Shown here piece after piece: positions 58,068 to 64,000 of a DNA stretch of 64,000 nucleotides. Source of the DNA: Sulfopaludibacter sp963815475 (GTDB lineage: Bacteria > Acidobacteriota > Terriglobia > Bryobacterales > Bryobacteraceae); contig CAWFHD010000003.1 of NCBI GenBank assembly GCA_963815475.1, positions 1,302,001 to 1,366,000 of the forward strand. Reading direction: 5' to 3'. How positions within the stretch are numbered: the stretch's first letter is position 1; the number at the start of each line of letters is the position of its first letter. The notes under the pieces were generated by a model. That model saw nothing but the letters and a program-made list of their open reading frames with translations. It was not told where the DNA came from and did no database searches. A program made the translations under genes and the position numbers.

Positions 58068-60200
58068 ATGCCGCGTTTCGATGCGAATGCCGCGGTTTCC
58101 GTCGAACGCTTCTTCCAGTTCTCTCTGCTGGGGCTGGTGGCCAGCGGATACCTTGCGGTCGCCGGCTCGGGATACCTCGATACCCCAACCATCGCTCTCA
58201 CGGCGGCAGGACTGCTGCTGCGAGGGCTGCTGATTTGCGGCTTCTTCCGCCGCGACATCTCGGAGCGCGCCGTCACCATCGCCACTCTCGGGTACATCGT
58301 CTTCTTCGGGGCGGACTACTTTCTGCTATCGCGCGATCTGCTGACCGCCACCGTCCACCTGGTGTTTTTTCTGGCGGTAGTCAAGATCCTCACGTCCATC
58401 AGCAATCGCGACTACCTGTATACGGCCGTGATCGCATTCCTGGAACTGCTGGCGGCGGCCATCCTCTCCACCAGCTTCAATTTCTTTCTCTGCCTGGCGC
58501 TCTTTCTGATGTTCGCCATCGCCACCCTCACCAGCAACGAAATCCGCCGCTCCATGCATACCGCTCCCGCCACATCGCGCAGCGGACTGAGGCACTTTCA
58601 TACGCGGCTCGCCTTCCTCTCTACCTTCGTCACCGTGGGCATTCTGCTGCTCACCGCGGGGCTCTTCTTCCTGCTGCCGCGCACCGCCGATGCGGCCCTG
58701 TCGCATCTGATCTCGCATCGCTTTCATCTGGCCGGATTCTCCAATCACGTCACGCTGGGCGAGATTGGCGAGATCCAGGCAAGTTCTCATCCCGTGATGC
58801 ACGTTCGAGTCTTCAGCCGCGAAATGCCGGGCGGCCTCAAGTGGCGCGGCGGCGCCCTGACCGATTTCGACGGCCGGCACTGGTCGAATCCCCGCCCGCA
58901 GCAGGAGGCACGGCCCGCCGAGCACGGACGCATCGCGCTGGTGCCCGCCAGCCATCGCAGGCTGGGGCGGCACGTCACTTTCGACGTGGAATTGACCGAT
59001 CTCGACACCGACGCCCTCTTCTTTGCGGGCAGTCCGGAGTGGCTCGACATCCGCCAGTCCGTGGTGTGGCGGACCGAGACGGATAGCTATCGCCTGACCC
59101 GTCCTCCGCCGCCGCGCTTCCGCTACGAAGCTTACAGCCTGTTGGAAGATCCACCCGAAAACGCGCTGATGCCCACGCCCGCGCCCGTTCTCCAGTCATC
59201 GGAGCGAAGCCACTATCTGGAACTGCCGCCCCTCGATCCCCGAATTCCAGCATTGGGCCAGGCCATGACAGCAGAGGCCACCAACGACCTGGAACGCGCC
59301 CGCGCCATCGAACATCGCCTCCGTACCGACTACAGCTACACCCTGCAACTGCCGGATCACGAAGTCTCCGACCCCCTGGCGTATTTCCTTTTCACTCGCC
59401 GCAAGGGCCACTGCGAGTACTTCGCCTCCGCCATGGCGGTGATCCTGCGCACCCAGGGCATACCCACCCGGCTGGCCACCGGATTCCAGAGCGGAATCTA
59501 CAATCCGCTCACCGAACTTTGGCTGGTCCGCTCCTCAGACGCGCATACGTGGGTGGAAGCGTGGCTTCCCGGCCGCGGCTGGTGCAGCTTTGACCCCACG
59601 CCGCCCGATCTCACAGGGCGCTCCTTCTCGCTGGCCACCCGGTTCTCACTCTATCTGGATGCGGCGTCCACCTTCTGGCAGGATTGGGTGGTGAGTTACG
59701 ACCCCAGCCGGCAGGGGACCCTGGCGGACAAACTGGAACAAGGCGCCGGCCGCCTCGGGATTCGATGGTTCGATTCGCTCTCGGGCGTGCCCGGCACATG
59801 GGATGTCTACGTCACCAGGTGGTTGAAGCGGTATGGGTTGAAAGTAGTGCTGGTGCTGCTGTTGGGTGGATGGATCTGGATTTTCGGACCACCTGTCCTC
59901 CGCCTGCTGCATATGCGCCGCCGCGTGCAGAGGGCGCGCCGCGGGCAAGCGTGTGTCGCCGACGCCACCCTGTTGTACCAACGCATGCTGCACGTCCTGA
60001 AGCGCCACGGCTACCATAAGCCGCCATGGTTCACCCCCGGAGAATTCGCGGCATCCCTGCACGAGTCGTCCTTCGGGCTTGCGGTCACCGACTTCACCGC
60101 CACCTACAACGCGCTCCGCTTCGGAGGCCGTACCGAGGTAGCGCCCAGGCTCTCCATGCTGTTGGATCAATTGGAGCAGGTAGAAAAGCGGGCACAGTAA
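58068..60200 (+). CDS. TgpA-like membrane transglutaminase
   Basis: About 710 residues. Six N-terminal membrane helices (about 15-190, DUF3488 type), a periplasmic transglutaminase-like domain with the catalytic triad Cys in RRKGHCEYFASAMAVILR, His in SSDAHTWVEAWLPG and Asp in WCSFDPTPPD, a further membrane helix near 590-610 (LKVVLVLLLGGWIWIFG) and a C-terminal cytosolic DUF4129-like tail. The frame is open upstream to 57669 but overlaps the anti-sigma gene; ATG 58068 gives the clean start. Probably modifies or cross-links envelope proteins. Confidence 0.85.
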   Translation: MPRFDANAAVSVERFFQFSLLGLVASGYLAVAGSGYLDTPTIALTAAGLLLRGLLICGFFRRDISERAVTIATLGYIVFFGADYFLLSRDLLTATVHLVFFLAVVKILTSISNRDYLYTAVIAFLELLAAAILSTSFNFFLCLALFLMFAIATLTSNEIRRSMHTAPATSRSGLRHFHTRLAFLSTFVTVGILLLTAGLFFLLPRTADAALSHLISHRFHLAGFSNHVTLGEIGEIQASSHPVMHVRVFSREMPGGLKWRGGALTDFDGRHWSNPRPQQEARPAEHGRIALVPASHRRLGRHVTFDVELTDLDTDALFFAGSPEWLDIRQSVVWRTETDSYRLTRPPPPRFRYEAYSLLEDPPENALMPTPAPVLQSSERSHYLELPPLDPRIPALGQAMTAEATNDLERARAIEHRLRTDYSYTLQLPDHEVSDPLAYFLFTRRKGHCEYFASAMAVILRTQGIPTRLATGFQSGIYNPLTELWLVRSSDAHTWVEAWLPGRGWCSFDPTPPDLTGRSFSLATRFSLYLDAASTFWQDWVVSYDPSRQGTLADKLEQGAGRLGIRWFDSLSGVPGTWDVYVTRWLKRYGLKVVLVLLLGGWIWIFGPPVLRLLHMRRRVQRARRGQACVADATLLYQRMLHVLKRHGYHKPPWFTPGEFAASLHESSFGLAVTDFTATYNALRFGGRTEVAPRLSMLLDQLEQVEKRAQ

Positions 60201-60249
60201 CCTCGCCGCATGTCACCTTTCCCGGCAAACTGCATCTCTGGTTGTAGAG

Positions 60250-60654
60250 ATGCAAATTAAAGTTCAACACCTCGGTGGTGTGAAGTTTGAGGCAACCACG
60301 CGTGGACACCGCGTGGTTTGCGATCAGCCGGCCTCCAATGGCGGCTCCGATTCGGGCATGACGCCGCCGGAATTCCTGCTGGCGTCGCTCGGCACGTGTT
60401 CCGGATATTACGCTGCGCAATATCTGAAAAACCATTCGCTGTCTACCGATGGGCTTGAGATTGTCGTTTCGGCGGAAAAGCTCAAGTCGCCTTTTCGCCT
60501 GGGAGATTTCCATATCGAAGTCATCGCCCCCCACCTCGATCCCGCCAACGAAGCCGGCATAAGGCGGGCGGTGGAAGCGTGCCTGATTCACAACACACTG
60601 CTTCACACGCCGGCAATCGATATCGCGGTGCACAACGCGCCGGTAACGGCCTAA
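60250..60654 (+). CDS. OsmC-family peroxiredoxin-like protein
   Basis: A 134-residue OsmC/Ohr-fold protein. The two reactive cysteines are in LASLGTCSGYYAAQYL and AVEACLIHNTLLHTP. Members reduce organic hydroperoxides or handle small thiols. MTPPEFLLASLGTC is the family hallmark. Single gene between the transglutaminase and the ECF sigma gene. Confidence 0.9.
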   Translation: MQIKVQHLGGVKFEATTRGHRVVCDQPASNGGSDSGMTPPEFLLASLGTCSGYYAAQYLKNHSLSTDGLEIVVSAEKLKSPFRLGDFHIEVIAPHLDPANEAGIRRAVEACLIHNTLLHTPAIDIAVHNAPVTA

Positions 60655-60682
60655 GACGCTGCTGGGAGCTACAATCCGGGTA

Positions 60683-61357
60683 ATGGAAGACGGTCGTTCG
60701 GAATTCGTTCAGGAGAATGGGATGGCGCAATCGTTATTAGGCGGAGACGCCGAATCCTTCGATCGGTTCGTGGAGCACTTCCGCGCCCGCGTTTTCCATT
60801 ACAGTTGGCTGATGTGCGGAGTGCCGCAGGATGCCGAGGAGGTGGCGCAGGAAACCATGCTCAAGGCCTTCCAAAACCTGGCGCAGCTGCGCGATCCGGC
60901 CAACGTCCGCGCCTGGGTTCTGCGCATCGCCCGCAACGTCTGCCTGATGCGGCATCGCAAAAGCCTCTCCGGGCCCACGGAAGAGATTCCGCTCGATGCC
61001 ATGCCGCCCAATGTGGAACTCGCGGGCGCCGATCGCCTGCCCGATGCCGCGCTGCTCGATTCCGAGCTCCGCGCCGTGCTCGATCGCATCATCCTCGAAC
61101 TGCCGCCGGCCTATCGCGCCGTGGTAGTGCTGCGCGATATCGAGGAGCTTTCCACGGAAGAGACCGCTCGCATCCTCGATCTGAACAACGCCGTAGTCAA
61201 GACGCGCCTGCATCGCGGCCGCGCTGCTATGCGGGAGAAACTCGACTGCTATCTGAACAACCACTGTTTGGAAGATCAGGTCTGCCCCAGCCCAGCGCCC
61301 CTGACGCCCGCGGAGCGCGAGCAACTCTATGGCGCGTGGCGCAGCAGCGTGGCGTAA
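60683..61357 (+). CDS. ECF RNA polymerase sigma factor (RpoE-like)
   Basis: A 224-residue sigma-70 region 2/4 protein: SFDRFVEHFRARVFHYSWLMCGVPQDAEEVAQETMLKAFQNLAQLRDPANVRAWVLRIARNVCLMRHRK, then LPPAYRAVVVLRDIEELSTEETARILDLNNAVVKTRLHRGRAAMREKL. A short Cys-containing C-terminal tail follows (HCLEDQVCPSPAP). No anti-sigma gene is adjacent, so regulation may be through the tail or from elsewhere. Confidence 0.9.
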   Translation: MEDGRSEFVQENGMAQSLLGGDAESFDRFVEHFRARVFHYSWLMCGVPQDAEEVAQETMLKAFQNLAQLRDPANVRAWVLRIARNVCLMRHRKSLSGPTEEIPLDAMPPNVELAGADRLPDAALLDSELRAVLDRIILELPPAYRAVVVLRDIEELSTEETARILDLNNAVVKTRLHRGRAAMREKLDCYLNNHCLEDQVCPSPAPLTPAEREQLYGAWRSSVA

Positions 61358-61358
61358 C

Positions 61359-62921
61359 TTAACCGCATTCGGCGGCAGAATTGTTGCGCATATCCAGCAC
61401 GTCCCGGATCTTGCGCGCCAGCACGTCGGGCAGAAACGGCTTCTGCAGGAAAGCCGCGCCCGATTGCTGGATACCGTGGTGCATAATCGCTTCGTCTGTA
61501 TACCCTGAGATGAACAATACCCGCAGGCCCGGGCAAAACGGCCTCAATTGTTTCACCAGATCCGGCCCGCTCATCTCCGGCATCACCACATCCACCACCG
61601 CCAGGTCCACCTTGCCTTTGCGATCCTTGCAAAGCTTGATGGCCTCTGCGCCGCGCGTGGCTTCCACCACCGTATAGCCGCGCGCTGTCAGCACTCCGGC
61701 AATCAGTCTACGGACACGCGGTTCGTCTTCCACCAGCAGGATGGTTTCAGCGCCCGTCATTGGCGTGGGCACAGAGGGGCTCTCAGTCACGGCACGGGTC
61801 TTCTCTTCGCTCATGGGCAGGTATATTCGCGCAGTGGTGCCAATGCCAGGCTGGCTGGAAAATCCGATGGCGCCCTCGCTCTGTCGAATAATTCCGTAGG
61901 CGGTCGCTAGGCCCAGGCCAGTACCCCGCCCCGGATTCTTAGTGGTAAAGAACGGCTCGAACAGATGAGCCATGGTGGCCTCATCCATGCCGATTCCGGT
62001 ATCGGTGATAGAGACCGTGACATACTGGCCTGGCCGCACACCCAGTTGTTGGGCCGCCAGATTCCCGCCCAGGTGGATGGATCCGGTTTCGATCGTCAGC
62101 TTTCCGCCCTGCGGCATGGCGTCGCGCGCATTCACCACCAGGTTCACAATCACCTGCTCCAACCGCCCCGGATCCACCTTTACCACGTCCCGCGAGGCGG
62201 CCGGAAGCGTCACCAGGTCGATATCTTCACCAATGAGGCGGCGCAGCATCTTCTCTACCTGAAGGATCAGGTTGTTGATGTGGACCGTGCAGGTGGCCAG
62301 CGGCTGGCGCCGGCTGAAGGAGAGCAATTGCTGCGTCAGCGCGCCGCCCCGTTCGGCGGAACGGCGGATCTCTTCGAGCGCGGTGCGGATCGAGTCGCTC
62401 AGGTCGCGGCCGCTCAGCAGCAGGTCGCTATACCCGGTAATGACGGTCAGCAGATTGTTGAAGTCGTGCGCTACGCCTCCGGCAAGCCGCCCCACCGCTT
62501 CCATTTTCTGGACCTGGCGGAACTGCTCCTCCAGACGGACCCGCTCCCGGCGCATGGTGACCGCCCGGATTTCCCGCTCCACGGCCGCATTCAGGCGCAT
62601 CAGGTTACTGCGCGTCAGGTGGTCGGCCGCGCCGGCTTTCAAGGCGGCAATGACATCGGAATCCTTGATTCTGCCTGAGACTACAATGAGGGGGACGTCC
62701 GCTCCCTGTTCATGGATGATCCGCAGGGCTTCGAGTGCGCCAAAATCGCCGACGGTGAAGTCGCTGATGGCCACATCCCACCCCGCACCCAGTGCTTCAC
62801 TGAGTTGCAGGGCCGTTGTGACCCGTTGTATATGCGGCTGGTAGCCGCCGCGCTCCAACTCCGCCAGCACGGCTTCTGCGCCGCTTTCACCGATAAATAA
62901 AACTCGAACCGGTTGCGACAT
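61359..62921 (-). CDS. Hybrid histidine kinase (REC-HisKA-HATPase-REC)
   Basis: About 520 residues. N-terminal receiver-like domain with Asp54 (DVAISDFTVGDFG), coiled linker, HisKA with H152 in LAGGVAHDFNNLLTVITGYSDLLL, HATPase (NLVVNARDAM, DTGIGM, FEPFFTTKNPGRGTGLGL) and a C-terminal receiver (LVVEDEPRVRRLI-like, VDLAVVDVVMPEMSGPDLV, KPF). No membrane helix, so soluble. The start at 62921 has GGAG seven bases upstream; an in-frame start at 62945 is possible. Partner unknown. Confidence 0.88.
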   Translation of the reverse strand: MSQPVRVLFIGESGAEAVLAELERGGYQPHIQRVTTALQLSEALGAGWDVAISDFTVGDFGALEALRIIHEQGADVPLIVVSGRIKDSDVIAALKAGAADHLTRSNLMRLNAAVEREIRAVTMRRERVRLEEQFRQVQKMEAVGRLAGGVAHDFNNLLTVITGYSDLLLSGRDLSDSIRTALEEIRRSAERGGALTQQLLSFSRRQPLATCTVHINNLILQVEKMLRRLIGEDIDLVTLPAASRDVVKVDPGRLEQVIVNLVVNARDAMPQGGKLTIETGSIHLGGNLAAQQLGVRPGQYVTVSITDTGIGMDEATMAHLFEPFFTTKNPGRGTGLGLATAYGIIRQSEGAIGFSSQPGIGTTARIYLPMSEEKTRAVTESPSVPTPMTGAETILLVEDEPRVRRLIAGVLTARGYTVVEATRGAEAIKLCKDRKGKVDLAVVDVVMPEMSGPDLVKQLRPFCPGLRVLFISGYTDEAIMHHGIQQSGAAFLQKPFLPDVLARKIRDVLDMRNNSAAECG

Positions 62922-63017
62922 GCTGCGACTCCCCAGGGCTCCCACTAGATTAATGTATCGCTACACTTTGCGCGCGACATTCCCAATGCCGTTGTACAAT
63001 TTTGAACATTAACACGG

Positions 63018-63674
63018 TTAAAGAGGCAACTGTTTTAGAATTTGCGGAAAGAGGCTCTGTATAAATTGCACTCCGTTATCAGTGGCGGCCTGCACATTGT
63101 TATCATGCACGTCTGCCATCACCCGCACTAAGGCGGTGTCGCTGCGATGGTAGCGGATGGAATCGGCCACCGCCCAGAACTTCGCCGAGAATTCGCTGGC
63201 AATCACGCGATTGTGGCTGTGATACCAATACAGCGTGACGCTCTTTTCTTCACCATGCTCCACCACGTACCGGTTCACCACGATCGGCTCATTCCAGCCC
63301 TGCACCTGAATCGGCAAATGTTCATCGGAAACCGTCTCCCAACCGGCTCCGGGCAGGCAGTTCTTAGGCGAGTGCGGGGACTGGCCGTAGCGTTGCGTCT
63401 TAAAGAACGCGATGAAGAGCGAGACCTGGTTGTTACCGGCAGGATTGAGATAAAACCGGCTGAGCAGGTCGTCGGCCCTCAAGAAGTCCTTGATCTCTTT
63501 TTCGACGGGAATGTCCTTCTGCATTTGCCAGCCGCTGAAAGCCGTAGGGAAGAGACTCAACGACATCACCGGAGGAGTATTTTCCGGCCGCCCCGCAATG
63601 GCGTAATAGGCCACTGCCTGGATCAGGAGCACTAGGGTAAGCGCGCGGGCATATTTATTGTTCAGAAAATTCAA
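63018..63674 (-). CDS. EpsI-like exosortase-associated protein (DUF3485)
   Basis: A 218-residue protein. N-terminal membrane helix (ALTLVLLIQAVAYYAIAG), then FPTAFSGWQMQKDIPVEKEIKDFLRADDLLSRFYLNPAG, VSLFIAFFKTQRYGQSPHSPKNCLPGAGW (conserved H-S-P-x-x-C-L-P-G motif) and YWYHSHNRVIASEF. This is the EpsI protein found beside exosortases in exopolysaccharide/PEP-CTERM systems. Its ATG overlaps the exosortase stop. Confidence 0.88.
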   Translation of the reverse strand: MNFLNNKYARALTLVLLIQAVAYYAIAGRPENTPPVMSLSLFPTAFSGWQMQKDIPVEKEIKDFLRADDLLSRFYLNPAGNNQVSLFIAFFKTQRYGQSPHSPKNCLPGAGWETVSDEHLPIQVQGWNEPIVVNRYVVEHGEEKSVTLYWYHSHNRVIASEFSAKFWAVADSIRYHRSDTALVRVMADVHDNNVQAATDNGVQFIQSLFPQILKQLPL

Positions 63675-64000
63675 GCGTGTCTCCTGTTCTCAATGAAGCG
63701 GGCAGTGCGGCTCACCAGTTGATGGAAGAAAATCAGAATTCCCAGCGCGATCATGAAAATCACCCAACCGGTGGACTCATGAAAGAAGCCTTCCGCCAGC
63801 TCGGGCTTGAATTGCGACAGTAACCCGGTCATGGTGACGCGGCTGCCGTTCGCCACAATGGCGATGGGGATAGTGGCGGCGAACAGCAGCCCGCGAACCC
63901 AGCGCCGCTTCTCGAAAAAGTATCCATAGACCAGCGACAGGAACGTCAGGGAAAGCAGCGACCGGATGCCGCTACACGCTTCCACCACCGACAGCCGCTG
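63671..64000 (-). CDS. Exosortase, C-terminal part (gene cut by window edge)
   Basis: The open frame entering from base 64000 reads QRLSVVEACSGIRSLLSLTFLSLVYGYFF with the catalytic Cys, then VANGSRVTMTGLL with the Arg and EGFFHESTGWVIFMIALG with the His. These are the transpeptidase residues of exosortases, which cut PEP-CTERM proteins at the membrane. At least three membrane helices are seen. It heads an operon with the EpsI gene. Confidence 0.88.
   Translation of the reverse strand, partial: QRLSVVEACSGIRSLLSLTFLSLVYGYFFEKRRWVRGLLFAATIPIAIVANGSRVTMTGLLSQFKPELAEGFFHESTGWVIFMIALGILIFFHQLVSRTARFIENRRHA

Noticed and set aside
1..64000. CRISPR array to accompany cas6
   Set aside because: No regularly spaced identical 25-40 base repeats with unique spacers were seen; the 2740-3535 block is tandem, not spacer-separated.

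Overview
The window looks like a high-GC Acidobacteria chromosome, most likely the Solibacter/Bryobacter lineage. That reading rests on gene content: an Oar-type carboxypeptidase-regulatory/TonB receptor, BlaI plus M56-peptidase/TonB pairs, YVTN-propeller phosphoesterases, secreted TPR-CHAT proteins and an orphan NuoB. No rRNA or marker tree could be checked.

Layout. 1-755 is the start of an outer-membrane receptor gene on the minus strand. 1167-17379 is a 16.2-kb element inserted at the 3' end of a tRNA-Glu(CTC) gene. It has a 28-bp direct repeat at its ends, paired TGTTTGCA repeats just inside both ends, a tyrosine integrase, an excisionase, an XRE repressor with divergent promoters that look leaderless, a prim-pol/D5-like helicase beside an iteron-like AT/GGGTTA region, a TerS-like DNA-binding protein and an HK97-type prohead protease. 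It has no portal, major capsid, large terminase or tail genes, so it resembles a phage satellite or a decayed prophage. It also carries a tandem duplication of a two-gene module (coiled-coil protein plus HExGH metallopeptidase-like protein) and a composite GC-rich tandem repeat.

17.4-26 kb holds housekeeping and envelope genes: TPR protein, MFS transporter, glycosyltransferase, patatin, NuoB and MalQ. 26039-31304 is the most striking locus. A full-length GroEL-like chaperonin is fused, through a proline/acidic and glycine-rich linker and a beta-rich middle region, to a C-terminal CHAT caspase-like protease. Four bases downstream lies an LCAT-type lipase with a short N-terminal extension. I read it as a candidate sensor-protease-lipase conflict or suicide system. 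The chaperonin keeps the D52 and D87 ATP-site aspartates but has Tyr where E. coli GroEL has D398.

31-47 kb carries a phosphoesterase, a Crp/Fnr regulator, BlaI-M56/TonB, an esterase, an orphan cas6, a cold-shock gene behind a terminator, infA, a Clp-type AAA+ protein that may once have been joined to a receiver domain, a MATE exporter, xerC, trmFO and hemQ. 47.6-54 kb is a flagellar basal-body/export operon (flgB-flgC-fliE-fliF-fliG-fliH-fliI-fliJ, minus strand). 54.5-60.2 kb pairs a secreted TPR-CHAT protein with a sigma factor, an anti-sigma factor and a TgpA-like transglutaminase. The window ends with OsmC, an ECF sigma factor, a hybrid histidine kinase and an EpsI/exosortase pair running off the edge.

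Several adjacent unrelated genes (hemQ, fliJ, fliI, and also xerC, the AAA+ gene and the TPR-CHAT gene) have single-base frame breaks. The density at 46.9-49.1 kb suggests uncorrected sequencing indels rather than gene decay.
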